64,000 nt of DNA from an uncultured Collinsella sp. (GCA_958412345.1 CATYSO010000003.1:1-64000), one strand, 5' to 3'. Positions 23,701-31,433 are shown, counted from the stretch's first letter. The notes: generated from the letters alone by a model not told the origin. Numbers and translations are program-made.

Positions 23701-23995
23701 ACGTAATACCGTCAACGTCAAAATCGCCAAAGACCGCGATGCGCTCGTGGTTGCGAATAGCACGCTCGACGCGGTCGGCAACGACCGACATGCCCGGGAT
23801 AACTAGTGGGTCGGCCCAGTCGCGATCGAGCGAAGGCGTCAAAAACAGCTGGCCTTCTTCGATGGATGTAATGCCGTGCGCAACCATAATGCGCGCCACC
23901 AGCCCGGGTATGCCCAGGCCAGCCGAAAGCTCCTTCTCGAGCTCGGGATTTTGCTGAGCAACCGCCCAGCGATGCGTCGTCTTAAGCGATGACAT
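20708..23995 (-). CDS. RecJ exonuclease fused to a RecQ-like helicase
   Basis: A 1,095-residue two-enzyme protein. Residues about 1-565 are RecJ, the 5'-3' single-strand exonuclease, with DHH-family metal motifs FGDFDVDGI (89-97), VVTDHHEPS (169-177) and the DHHA1 segment RGGHAGAVG. Residues about 600-1095 are a superfamily II helicase of RecQ type: Walker A MGTGRGKS (646-653), DEAH (752-755), ATTATAT and motif VI QMSGRAGRDGQ. RecJ and RecQ act together in recombination repair, so the fusion makes sense. The ATG at 23995 fits the RecJ N-terminus; a GTG at 24040 is possible. Confidence 0.93.
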   Translation of the reverse strand: MSSLKTTHRWAVAQQNPELEKELSAGLGIPGLVARIMVAHGITSIEEGQLFLTPSLDRDWADPLVIPGMSVVADRVERAIRNHERIAVFGDFDVDGITSTCLLTEALRTFGADVTPFIPHRFDEGYGLSRAALDRVNELARPQLVVTVDNGIAAKEEVSYLESLGIDLVVTDHHEPSDQVPQGVPLTDPKLEDEGPSRELAGAGVALKLVQVLGERLGKPSYWRSLIEVAALGTVSDMMPLTPENRALVAEGIQQMRVTARPGYIALAALAKADLSSITADGLSFSLIPRLNAAGRMADPKLALDLLLARDPIEASALAAELEEINRQRREIEAELTRDAMAKVEETYDGGRAIVVGGEGWHEGVKGIVASRLTNRYHVPALLFSIEDGIARGSGRSVGKVNLFDAVERCSDLLIRRGGHAGAVGVTIEASKLDEFRRRLSAVLSELPAEDFEDTDEVAATVDLSELNIETIEQISRLEPFGQGNKVPLLAAEGVTMCDRAVVGKTGEHMRFVATDGAASVPAIMFRVPQIDKLINCDSAVDLVFEAVAEHWQGRVKPKLMIKDVLVRDTTAPSVDDPVCELRRGVEPADGGLRLESRKRQTLAQLSYTELTRSLIHSFIGSNQPHRAQAEALDALADHQSVLAVMGTGRGKSLIFHVHAAREAVLRGRASIFVYPLRALVADQAHHLSSTMAALGIGVGVLTGETVEAARDDVFAGLASGRTGIVLTTPEFLSIHRDRFARSGRIGFVVIDEAHHAGLAKGGDRSAYLDMPDILKALGDPVVLATTATATAPVVAELARVLPITRTVVDETVRENLQLEDDRDLASRENRLVSIVATGEKTVIYVNSRDQSVALAKTLRKRVPDCATRIAFYNAGLARSDRRRVEEAFRDGSLSCIVSTSAFGEGVNLPDIRHVVLYHMPFGAIEFNQMSGRAGRDGQPAVIHLLYSSRDARINERLLDCYAPERDELVTLYRALQTMWRSNRGKTGDDSFSASDIDIAQMCLAIDARTPVDERSVESGLGIFEELGFCRVSGFDDTRRIAMAENPGRVQLSRSIRYLEGLRSRMEFSAFRSWALDSCASDMLAKVNRPIVPRA

Positions 23996-24103
23996 AGGCA
24001 CCCACCCCCGATAGGGGCAGGTCGCCGCGATACCTCTCACGGTTCATAGCGATGAGTCCTCTGTGTATGCCCGCTTCGGCAGGCAGATCTGTTGAACGGA
24101 TTT

Positions 24104-24109
24104 ATTATA
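24104..24109 (-). promoter_or_regulatory. Candidate -10 box upstream of the recJ fusion gene
   Basis: A perfect TATAAT on the minus strand lies about 110 bases upstream of the preferred recJ start. No good -35 is found 16-18 bp further upstream. The rest of the 24040-24271 gap shows nothing else I can name. Confidence 0.35.
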
Positions 24110-24271
24110 CCGTGCGGCACGGACGCAGAGCCTCGCAGCACGCCGTGGTTTCGGTAAACGATGCCGGTAATAGCCTCGAAATAATCGAGCGTTTCTGACG
24201 CGCGGACGCATGCGAGCGTCTAGCATATCCATTCAAAACGGGTTCACGGGCAAAGGGAGTCACAAGCGCAT

Positions 24272-25270
24272 ATGAAGCAATGGGTTGGACTGGGCAAGTT
24301 TCTCGCGGGGCACATGCAGGTCATCGTTCCGATTTGCGTGACGCTCGGCGTGCTCTTTCCCCAGCAGATCGGCGTGCTCAAGCCCATCGTTCCCGCCCTG
24401 TTTGCCTTTATGACGTTCCAAGGTGCGCTCAGCAACACCTTTCACCAGGTGGCCGAGGTGTTCCGCCGTCCCCTACATTTGATTTTGGCGTTATTTGTCT
24501 CGGCCGTGCTCATCCCCATCGCGGCGTATGCCATGAGCTCACTGTTCTTTGGTTCCAACCCAAACCTTGTCTGCGGCATCGTGCTCGAGTACAGCGTACC
24601 CGTGGCAGTCACCGCCTTTATGTGGATTAGCATGTTCGGCGGCAACGGCCCGCTCGCGCTCACCATCATCCTGACGTCCTCGGTCATCTCACCTGTGACG
24701 ATTCCTCTTACGCTCAAGCTCCTGCTGGGCGCCACCGTCTCGATCGACGTGCCGAGCATGATGCAGAACATGGCCTTTATGATCGCCATCCCCGCCGTGC
24801 TCGGCATCGTGATCAACGAGCTCACGCGCGGATGGGGACACGAGAAACTCTCCCCCGCGCTTTCGCCCGCCTGCAAGTTCATGATGATGGGTGTCATCGC
24901 GTCCAACTCCACCGCCATGAGCGAGTACGTGCTGCACATGAATGTTGAGCGCTTGGAAGTCGCCCTCTTTATTTTGGTCTTCGCCATCAGCGGCTTTGTC
25001 GTCGGTTTTCTGGTCGCCCGTGCGTTGCATCTGCCGTATAGCGAGACGACCACCATGTGCTTTACCTGCGGCATGCGCAATATCTCTTCGGGCGCCGTCA
25101 TCGCCACACAGTATTTTCCCGGCGAGGTCGTGTTCCCCGTCATGTGCGGCACGCTGTTTCAGCAGGTGCTGGCCTCGATTATCGGGCACCTCTTTGAGCG
25201 CCTAACCGACGAGGAGCGCGCCAAACAGCGCAAGCGGGTCAAGGCCGGGCGCGACGCGATGGCACGCTAG
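24272..25270 (+). CDS. BASS/SBF-type transporter (bile acid:Na+ symporter family)
   Basis: A 332-residue membrane protein with nine to ten hydrophobic segments and the symporter-family segments EYSVPVAVTAFMWISM and TCGMRNISSGAVIA. Members move bile acids, pantoate, pyruvate or other organic anions with sodium. Collinsella modifies bile acids in the gut, so a bile acid substrate is possible but is inference. It stands alone on the plus strand between two minus-strand genes, and no ribosome-binding site decides the start strongly (AGGGAG about 15 bases upstream). Confidence 0.75.
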   Translation: MKQWVGLGKFLAGHMQVIVPICVTLGVLFPQQIGVLKPIVPALFAFMTFQGALSNTFHQVAEVFRRPLHLILALFVSAVLIPIAAYAMSSLFFGSNPNLVCGIVLEYSVPVAVTAFMWISMFGGNGPLALTIILTSSVISPVTIPLTLKLLLGATVSIDVPSMMQNMAFMIAIPAVLGIVINELTRGWGHEKLSPALSPACKFMMMGVIASNSTAMSEYVLHMNVERLEVALFILVFAISGFVVGFLVARALHLPYSETTTMCFTCGMRNISSGAVIATQYFPGEVVFPVMCGTLFQQVLASIIGHLFERLTDEERAKQRKRVKAGRDAMAR

Positions 25271-25300
25271 GCAGCACACTTTTCGCAGGCGCTCGCCTTG

Positions 25301-26098
25301 CTACGCGAGCGTTTCCAGATGCGCACGCAGGCGCTCAGCATCGGTATCGAGCGTGGTCTCGGCATTGACCTGGGCCAAACGATAGCCCACAAAGTAGGGC
25401 GATACCACCCAACGTGGCAACGCCTTGGCAATGGTCCGGCCGTTCATGTGGTAGAAGAACAAGTTGTACGACTCCGCGCGACCGCCGTGGTGTTCGTGCA
25501 GGATATAGCGCAGGGCCACCTGAATCGCATCGACAAACAGGTCCGCTTCGGCTTGATCGCGGACGTCGTCGCTGGCGGCGATTCCCTGTGGAGCCGAGAC
25601 GTTGACCTCAAAGAATCCCATGATCGGCTCGGTTGAAATGTTGACCGCAACCCTCCCGTGTCGCCAAACATCGATGCCTTCGAAGTTGGCGGGGGCTAGT
25701 GCTGCATAACCGTCCTCCCGCTCCAGGCCCACAATCTGCATGTGCGGATGGACGAGGCTGCCGCCCGAAAGCGGGCCTTTGTTCTTGTACATGAGCACAC
25801 TGCGGTACTGTTGGGAATCGATCATCTGCTGCCAACAGCCCAGGGCAAACCTCATCACATGATGCAGCTCGTCCGGTTCATAGGTCACCAGGTCGGCGTC
25901 GTGATTGGCCGACTCGATCAATACGGTCTGACGGGTGGCCCGCAAGGTCTTGAACTTATTCTCGAGCCAGATGCAGTCACCATTGCGCTGGATGATGTTG
26001 GCGAGCCCCTCCGTGTCGCAAAAGGGGCACGCGGTGCCAGGGCGACGATTATCGTCGGGCTTGCCGCTCGCCTGCCGAACGTCAAATACCAGCGCCAC
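25301..26098 (-). CDS. GalT/HIT-like nucleotidyltransferase (DUF4931-type)
   Basis: A 265-residue protein related to galactose-1-phosphate uridylyltransferases. A zinc-type CPFC motif is at 24-27 and the catalytic-type HPHMQ at 117-121. It is shorter than true GalT and lacks galactose genes nearby, so I do not assign a sugar. It begins 3 bp after cutC ends and the two form an operon. Confidence 0.7.
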   Translation of the reverse strand: MALVFDVRQASGKPDDNRRPGTACPFCDTEGLANIIQRNGDCIWLENKFKTLRATRQTVLIESANHDADLVTYEPDELHHVMRFALGCWQQMIDSQQYRSVLMYKNKGPLSGGSLVHPHMQIVGLEREDGYAALAPANFEGIDVWRHGRVAVNISTEPIMGFFEVNVSAPQGIAASDDVRDQAEADLFVDAIQVALRYILHEHHGGRAESYNLFFYHMNGRTIAKALPRWVVSPYFVGYRLAQVNAETTLDTDAERLRAHLETLA

Positions 26099-26101
26099 GG
26101 G

Positions 26102-26779
26102 TTATACCTCCAGTGGCACGATCTTGGTGCCATGGAGCTCGGAGACGCCTAGTGCCGCCGCGACCGCGTCGCGATTTGCCGTAGTGATGCCGCCGCCGGG
26201 AAGGATGGTCAAACGATCGCCCGCATACTCGATTAAACGAGCCAGGTTTTCGAAGTTGTCCTCGATCGGCGTACTGGCAGCGCCACCGTGCGTCAGAATG
26301 CGCGTGACGCCGCAGTCGGCGAGCGTGTCAACGGCGTCCAGCTGAGCTTCGGGCGAGAGCTGGTCAAATGCCATGTGGAAGGTGATGTCAAGGGACTCGC
26401 GCTTGCACTCCTCGGTCGCGCAGCCCGTAGCCATAACGAGGGCGCCGAGGGTGAGCTCGTCGAGCGCCCAGCCGCCGGCACAGGGCTTGCAGCAGCCAAA
26501 GACCAGGCCGTCAACGCCAGCGCTCACAGCAAGGCCCAGGTCCATCTCCATCATGCGCAGCTCGTCCTGGTTGTAATGAAAATCGCCACCACGCGGACGA
26601 ATCATGCACATCACTCGCGCGTCATGCTCGTGAGCGTAGCTGACTGTAGCGCTAATAACGCCGGCGGAAGGCGTGGTGCCACCGACGGCGAGGTTGTCAC
26701 ACAGCTCGATGCGCCCCGCACTGGCCTCGATGGCCGCCGGCACTCGCTCAAAGTTCTCGGCACAAAACTCGTACAGCAT
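26102..26779 (-). CDS. cutC: CutC family protein
   Basis: A 225-residue TIM-barrel protein of the CutC family, with ELCDNLAVGGTTPS, MIRPRGGDFHY, FGCCKPCAGG and THGGAAS. CutC is named for copper homeostasis in E. coli, although direct copper binding is disputed. The start at 26779 is preferred because a run of G residues lies about eight bases upstream and the conserved sequence begins there. Confidence 0.9.
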   Translation of the reverse strand: MLYEFCAENFERVPAAIEASAGRIELCDNLAVGGTTPSAGVISATVSYAHEHDARVMCMIRPRGGDFHYNQDELRMMEMDLGLAVSAGVDGLVFGCCKPCAGGWALDELTLGALVMATGCATEECKRESLDITFHMAFDQLSPEAQLDAVDTLADCGVTRILTHGGAASTPIEDNFENLARLIEYAGDRLTILPGGGITTANRDAVAAALGVSELHGTKIVPLEV

Positions 26780-26837
26780 AGATAGGCCCCCAAAGACAGC
26801 AGATGTTTTCCGACGGGCATTGTCACACATCCCCATG

Positions 26838-26906
26838 AAGTTGCGGTGGAATAGGGACTGTTTTGGCGTCTAGAGCCCCCATTTAGTCCCTATTTCACCG
26901 CAACTT
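26838..26906. repeat. Palindromic repeat with 22-bp arms
   Basis: Arms at 26838-26859 and 26885-26906 are inverted complements with one mismatch, around a 25-base loop. It is followed at once by the stem at 26908-26940. There is no gene here. The form resembles REP-type palindromes mobilised by Y1 transposases, but no transposase is in the window. Confidence 0.65.
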
Positions 26907-26907
26907 A

Positions 26908-26945
26908 AAGGGGTGCCGACCGAAATGGTCAGCACCCCTTTTTGC
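26908..26945. terminator. Strong bidirectional terminator-like hairpin
   Basis: Stem AAGGGGTGCCGACC/GGTCAGCACCCCTT with one bulge or mismatch is followed by TTT on the plus strand. No plus-strand gene lies upstream within 1.6 kb, so it either belongs to the flanking palindromic elements or protects the padR promoter from read-through. Confidence 0.6.
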
Positions 26946-26954
26946 TGTATAGAA

Positions 26955-27012
26955 GTAGTCGTTGGGGACGTTCTTAAACGACCAGTCATTCAAGAACGTC
27001 CCCAACGACTAC
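26955..27012. repeat. Palindromic repeat with perfect 21-bp arms
   Basis: Arms 26955-26975 and 26992-27012 (containing GTTGGGGACGTTCTT and its complement) pair perfectly over 21 bp around a 16-base loop. It ends nine bases before the -35 box of padR, so insertion of this element could have altered control of that gene. Confidence 0.7.
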
Positions 27013-27020
27013 GACAACTG

Positions 27021-27072
27021 TTGACATCATATACTATGTGTCATATAGTAGGTGTTACACAGTATACTACGA
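27021..27072 (+). promoter_or_regulatory. padR promoter with overlapping PadR-type operator
   Basis: TTGACA (27021-27026) and TATAGT (27044-27049) are 17 bp apart, close to consensus. The palindrome TACTAT-N7-ATAGTA (27032-27050) covers the spacer and -10; a second GTATAC-centred site follows at about 27062-27072. This arrangement fits repression by the PadR protein encoded just downstream, as PadR repressors bind such dyads in their own promoters. Confidence 0.75.
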
Positions 27073-27086
27073 AAGGAGGTGTGCGG

Positions 27087-27407
27087 ATGGAGGCACAGAT
27101 GAAGCGCGGCTTCCTCGAGGCCTGCGTACTCGCGGCCGTCTCGGGCGAGGAATCCTACGGCTATCAGATCGTGAAGGACGTGCCCGCGAGCATGGGGCTC
27201 ACGGAGTCCACGCTCTATCCGTTGCTCAAGCGCCTGGAGAAGGCGGGGTGCATCACGGCGCGCTCCGCCGAGCACAACGGGCGGCTGCGAAGGTACTACC
27301 GCATCACGGACACCGGGCATGAGCGTATCGCCGAGTTCCTCGCCGAATGGCCATCCGTGCAGGAGATCTACCGTTACGTGAAGGGAGCGCACCATGACGC
27401 GCGATGA
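27087..27407 (+). CDS. PadR family transcriptional regulator
   Basis: A 106-residue winged-helix repressor with the PadR core GYQIVKDVP, TESTLYPLLKRLEKAGCI and GRLRRYYRITDTG. The ATG at 27087 is preceded by AAAGGAGGTG; the open frame upstream runs through the promoter and palindromes and is not coding. It overlaps the next gene by 14 bp, so regulator and membrane protein are coupled. Such PadR-HAAS pairs usually answer to envelope stress or small molecules. Confidence 0.93.
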   Translation: MEAQMKRGFLEACVLAAVSGEESYGYQIVKDVPASMGLTESTLYPLLKRLEKAGCITARSAEHNGRLRRYYRITDTGHERIAEFLAEWPSVQEIYRYVKGAHHDAR

Positions 27408-28026
27408 GTTCTTGAACCGGCTGGGCGAGCTTCTGGCCTGCCTGCCGGCAGATCAGGTAAAGGAAACGCAGGAGTTCTACGCGGAGGTCATCGCCGACCG
27501 TATGGAGGACGGCATGACGGAGGCCGAGGCTGTGGCCGCCATGGGCACGCTCGGTGAGGTCGCCGAGGCAACGCTCGACGAACTGCCCGCCGTGCCGCGC
27601 GCAATTGCGAGGACCAAGCGCAAGAGCACGGCGCTTCTATGGGCGCTCGCCATCGTGGGCTCTCCGGTATGGATTCCGCTGCTGCTCGCGTTCGTCACCG
27701 TTGCCGCTACGGTCTACATCTGCATTTGGGTTCTTGCGCTCTGCGTGTGGATCGTGGCCGCGGCATTCGGGGGCGCGGGCGTGGTGGGGCTCCTGTTCGC
27801 CGTGGACGGCATCATTATCGTGCATGTTCCGTACGTTTTAACCTCGATGGGAATGGGATTCGCTTCCATCGGTGTGGCGCTTCTCGCGGGAGCCGGCGCC
27901 TGGACGGCGTCCAAGCAAATCGCGCGCCTCTCTGCCCTTTGGGCGAAGAAAGCCGTTTCGCCCTTCTGGAAAGATCGAGGCAATAAGAGCCGCAGGGTCG
28001 CTGAAGCGGCGGCGCTCACGGCATAG
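27394..28026 (+). CDS. HAAS/DUF1700 membrane protein
   Basis: A 210-residue protein with an N-terminal alpha-helical HAAS domain (about 1-65: LGELLACLPADQVKE and AEAVAAMGTLGEVAE) followed by three or four transmembrane helices and a basic tail. Proteins of this type are encoded next to PadR repressors and are thought to be their targets. Start ATG overlaps the padR end. Confidence 0.85.
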   Translation: MTRDEFLNRLGELLACLPADQVKETQEFYAEVIADRMEDGMTEAEAVAAMGTLGEVAEATLDELPAVPRAIARTKRKSTALLWALAIVGSPVWIPLLLAFVTVAATVYICIWVLALCVWIVAAAFGGAGVVGLLFAVDGIIIVHVPYVLTSMGMGFASIGVALLAGAGAWTASKQIARLSALWAKKAVSPFWKDRGNKSRRVAEAAALTA

Positions 28027-28040
28027 GAAGGAGTGCAAAC

Positions 28041-28304
28041 ATGTCCAGCGTAAAAAAGATTTACCTTGCCGTAGCGGGTGGGCTTGTTGCCACGGGGCTC
28101 GTCCTGGCTGCTATCGGATTTGTAGCCTCCGGCTTTAACCTCGCTGTGTTCAACACACAGATCGACCTGCGCGATGACACCATCATTCTGGGTGGTGTTG
28201 AAATAGACGACCCGACAGGACTTCCACTCATCGAGCAGCTTGCCGAGGTTGGCGAGATCCATATTGGATCTGCAACGACTGGTTCGTCTTCTCCTCGCAC
28301 ATGA
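28041..28304 (+). pseudogene. Truncated DUF4097-type exported protein
   Basis: Eighty-seven residues with a basic start, one transmembrane helix (about 7-30) and a short beta-type segment, following the HAAS gene by 14 bp with AAGGAG before the ATG. The PadR-HAAS locus normally has a third gene for an adhesin-like DUF4097 protein of 200-300 residues; this one stops after 87. A different reading frame opens at about 28265 and runs to 28495 (around NDWFVFSSHMIEL), so the end looks joined to unrelated DNA by deletion or frameshift. A short functional protein cannot be excluded. Confidence 0.55.
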
Positions 28305-28628
28305 TCGAGCTCGTAGCAGCCATCCCCCTTCGGGCGCACCACGACGGGCGTGAGCACGCCGCGCTCGGAGCCTTTTTGCGAGACCTTCCGTCACGCTCTT
28401 CCTGCGTGGTGAACCGGTCATCGACCGACGGGAAGCTGATGGAAATCTCTCGACTTCGGGCCAATCCCGAAAGGCTGAGGAGATGTCGAGCATGACCTCA
28501 TGACGGGGATGGCCCGGCGGCAATGCCGGGCCGCCCTCGGCAGCCGAGACTCCCCGCCCCGGCCCCGGGCAAGGGGCCGTCCCTTGCATCTCCATCCCGG
28601 TTGCGAAAGAGCCGAGAAGTGGCTGCGC
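28305..28628. other. Gene remnant DNA between the PadR locus and the MFS gene
   Basis: No intact gene. A 65-codon open frame (28301-28495, plus) lacks a ribosome-binding site and seems to be the tail of an unknown protein whose front is missing. A hairpin CCCGGCGGCAATGCCGGG at about 28510-28527 may terminate transcription from one or both sides. Confidence 0.4.
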
Positions 28629-30005
28629 CTACGAGGGGATCTCCCTCGGGATGAACCGCGACGCGACTAGGCCGGCGACGGCCGCCACGCACACCGCGCC
28701 GAACACCCCAGCCGTACCCGCGGCGGTCGCGGCGGGGGCAAGCATGCCGCACGCCGCAGTCGAGACGGTGCCGCCGAAGCCCCTGAAGAACATGGTCATG
28801 GAGGTGGCGCGCCCGGCGTCCGCCGGATCGGCGCCCGTCTGGGCGGCAAGGTTGGACACGGGCATGCCGATGCCGACGCCGAGACCCAGCACCGCCGCGA
28901 CGGCGGCGCAGGAGGCGACCGCTAGCATCGGGGACATCGCAGAGAACGTCACCGACGCCGCAAGGACGACGGCGGATGACGCCGCCGCGATGGCGCGGAG
29001 CCGCCCGGTCGCGCGGAACGCCGCGCCGGATGTATTGCTGCCGACCATGAGGGCAAGCGTCATGGGAATGAGCACCGCGCCGGACGAGGCAGCGGCCATG
29101 CCCAGCCCCTCCTGGAGGAGCCTAGGCAGGTAGGAGACGCCCGCCATGAGGGCGAATTGGACGCAGAAGCCGGAGACGAACCCCGCTACGACCTGCCCGC
29201 GGCGAAACAGCCCCATGGGGACGGTCGGGGCGGCCTTGCCCCTCTCCACGCGGGAAAGGAGCGCGGCGCAGGCAACGGACAGCACGACGAGGGCGACGAA
29301 CTGCGGCGAGGCCATGGGAAAGACGCTGCCCGCCAAGCTGAAGGCGAGGACGAGGCTCAGAACGCACAGCGAGGCGGCGACGCTCCCCGAGACGTCGAAG
29401 CCAACTACAGGGGCCCCGGGAGCCCTGCCGGGCAGGCAACGCCCCGACAGGAACAGGGCGACGATCGAGATGGGGAGGTTGACGACGAAGATGACGTGCC
29501 AGGATAACCCCTGGGCGACGGCCCCGCCGATGACGGGCCCTACGACGCTCGCAATCCCGTACATGGCCGAAGCCGCCCCGAGGTACGGTCCCCTGTCCCT
29601 CGGGGCGAGCATCATCGCCGCGGCAATGAACACACCCGCCTCGAGAACGCCGCCGCCCACGCCCTGAAGCAGGCGGAACGCCGCCAGCGCCTCTATCGTC
29701 GGTGCGAGGGCGCACAGGACGGACGATGCGGCGAAGAGCGCGAGCCCCGCCACGTACACCCTCCTGAGGCCGAACGAGAACGCCAGCCCTCCGCACAGGA
29801 GGGTGGATACGGTGCTCGCCACGAGGTAGGCGGTCATCGGCCAGGCATAGTGGGCCTCCCCTCCGAGCGCCGCGGCGACGGTGGGCATGGCAGTGGCCAC
29901 CACGGTCGAGTCGAGCGCCGCGACGAACAAGGCGAGCATGAGGCCCGCCACGGTCGACTTACCGACCGCCCCCGTCGCGGGGATGGACATCGGTTTTTCC
30001 TGCAT
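28629..30005 (-). CDS. MFS transporter, DHA2-like
   Basis: A 458-residue transporter with 12-14 hydrophobic segments. It shows DHA2-type motifs LDSTVVATAMPTVA near the N-terminus (motif D1), FRLLQGVGGG, and GIASVVGPVIGG (motif C of drug/proton antiporters). The likely role is export of a toxic compound or antibiotic. The ATG at 30005 has AGAGGAAG upstream. It sits downstream of the AraC/GyrI-like regulator, 78 bp away in the same direction, and both genes are richer in GC than the surrounding core genes. Confidence 0.88.
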   Translation of the reverse strand: MQEKPMSIPATGAVGKSTVAGLMLALFVAALDSTVVATAMPTVAAALGGEAHYAWPMTAYLVASTVSTLLCGGLAFSFGLRRVYVAGLALFAASSVLCALAPTIEALAAFRLLQGVGGGVLEAGVFIAAAMMLAPRDRGPYLGAASAMYGIASVVGPVIGGAVAQGLSWHVIFVVNLPISIVALFLSGRCLPGRAPGAPVVGFDVSGSVAASLCVLSLVLAFSLAGSVFPMASPQFVALVVLSVACAALLSRVERGKAAPTVPMGLFRRGQVVAGFVSGFCVQFALMAGVSYLPRLLQEGLGMAAASSGAVLIPMTLALMVGSNTSGAAFRATGRLRAIAAASSAVVLAASVTFSAMSPMLAVASCAAVAAVLGLGVGIGMPVSNLAAQTGADPADAGRATSMTMFFRGFGGTVSTAACGMLAPAATAAGTAGVFGAVCVAAVAGLVASRFIPREIPS

Positions 30006-30083
30006 GTTTCTTCCTCTCTACTCAGCGCCCGCCCGCGCGGGCACCGCGGGGCATCCCCCGCGTCAGACAAAAGGAAGGACGGG

Positions 30084-30971
30084 TCACCCCCTGGGCCTCC
30101 TCGCCACGGGCATCCAGATCTCGCTGCGATACCCTCTCGACGCGAAGTCGCCATGCGGGTACACCTCGAGGCTGACGTCGCCGGCGAGCTCGTAGCCCGA
30201 GGACGGGAGCCACTCGGAGAAGATTCTGCGGTAGTGCTCGGCGGTCGCGACGTCGCACGGCCCGGTGCAGCCGAACACGGCCCACGTGCCGGCGGGGACG
30301 TAAATCTCGTCCGCCCAGCCGGGGGCCTCCCCCGAGGACGCCACCGCTATTCGGTAGCTCGACTCCCCGCCCTCGGACACGTTGACCCCGAGAACCCCCT
30401 CGGGTCCCGAGCCATCGGCGAGGGCGAGCAGGGCCTCGATGCTCCCGGAGCGCGAGGCGCCACCCCAGAACCTCCCGAGCTCCTCTCTCCCCTCCTCCCC
30501 CATCTGGGCGAGGAGGCCCGCCTCGGACGGCCCGCACGGAAGCGACACCCCGACGAGGCGCATCCCGCCCCATGGGACGATCCTCCACGGCAGGGGCTCG
30601 GCGCCCGTGACGGTGAGGGAGAACGAGAGCCTCGGAAAGACCGAGAGCGGGGCGCCCGGGCGCTTCGCCTCGCTGGGCGAGATCCCGAGGGCGTCCCTGA
30701 ACGCTCGGTTGAACGCGGTCGGGGAGCAGTAGCCGTACCGGACCGCGACGTCGACGACCCGCTCCCCGCGGGACAGGTCGAGCGCGGCGCGGGAGATGCG
30801 GCGCCGGCGCACGTACTCCCCGAGACCGATGCCGGCGATATAGGAGAACATCCTCCGGAACTGTCCCTCGGTGCAGGCGGCGAGCCGCGCCGCATGGGCG
30901 AGGTCGAGGTCCCCCTCGAGGTTCGCCTCTATGTAGTCCATCGCGTCGTTGAGGCCCTCTATCCAGCCCAT
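30084..30971 (-). CDS. AraC family regulator with GyrI-like effector domain
   Basis: A 295-residue regulator. Residues about 1-105 are the two-helix-turn-helix AraC domain (MDYIEANLEGDLDLAHAAR, VAVRYGYCSPTAFNRAFRDA), and about 115-295 a SOUL/GyrI-like small-molecule binding domain ending YPHGDF and SEIWMPVA. This order (DNA-binding first) matches Rob/SoxS-like and BmrR-related multidrug regulators. The next gene is an MFS pump, so the likely job is drug-induced activation of that pump. Start at 30971 is chosen for GGAAGG upstream and family length. Confidence 0.87.
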   Translation of the reverse strand: MGWIEGLNDAMDYIEANLEGDLDLAHAARLAACTEGQFRRMFSYIAGIGLGEYVRRRRISRAALDLSRGERVVDVAVRYGYCSPTAFNRAFRDALGISPSEAKRPGAPLSVFPRLSFSLTVTGAEPLPWRIVPWGGMRLVGVSLPCGPSEAGLLAQMGEEGREELGRFWGGASRSGSIEALLALADGSGPEGVLGVNVSEGGESSYRIAVASSGEAPGWADEIYVPAGTWAVFGCTGPCDVATAEHYRRIFSEWLPSSGYELAGDVSLEVYPHGDFASRGYRSEIWMPVARRPRG

Positions 30972-31390
30972 CGGGTCACCATCCTTCCGAGAAGAGAGCA
31001 TGGGGCAACAAGGCAGCGCAGTCCTCGCGTCCAAGGGGCGAATAATGAGAGTTTTTGATGACTGGCTCGTCGCCGACGGCCCGTCTCGATGATAGACCGT
31101 CGGCACGAGGATCCGACCCGCGAATGCCCGTTTTGCATTGTCAGGAACCTCGCTCAGAAGCACGCCATGAAGGAGGATGCCCGCCGCGCCGTGATGCGCG
31201 CGGCACACCAACGACGCGACAGCCGCGATCGAAAGCTGAGGAGGGACGTTAGCCACTGGGTTAGCAAGTAGCCCATTCCGTGCGCACAGCGCCAGGAACA
31301 GCGGCCCGCCCATCGATCACCTTGGACCATGGTACAGTCGCAGTAAGAGGACGGACAGCGGGCGTGCGCCAGGGCGAACAAATTGGCATG
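30972..31390. other. Intergenic DNA with a small possible gene remnant
   Basis: No supported gene. On the plus strand 31089-31271 encodes 60 residues including DPTRECPFCIVRN, with a CxxC pair and many charged residues, but no ribosome-binding site. A short in-frame start MRVFDDWLVADGPSR at 31044 ends in stop codons just before, which suggests a frameshifted or decayed gene. The region has a base composition like the adjoining AraC gene. Confidence 0.3.
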
Positions 31391-31433
31391 AAAAGAAGAC
31401 GGCATAGACCTTCTGGTCATGCCGTCTTCTTTG
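31391..31433 (-). terminator. Terminator of the liv operon
   Basis: A long stem AAGAAGACGGCAT/ATGCCGTCTTCTT closed around 14 bases and followed on the minus strand by TTTT lies about 72 bases past livF. A second hairpin, CCGCCGTTC/GAACGGCGG, lies between at about 31479-31499. Confidence 0.85.

Noticed and set aside
21728..23806. A 692-codon plus-strand frame opposite the RecJ fusion
   Set aside because: Sequence is low-complexity (rich in R, A, G, H), with no recognisable domain, and is exactly antisense to conserved RecJ and helicase motifs.
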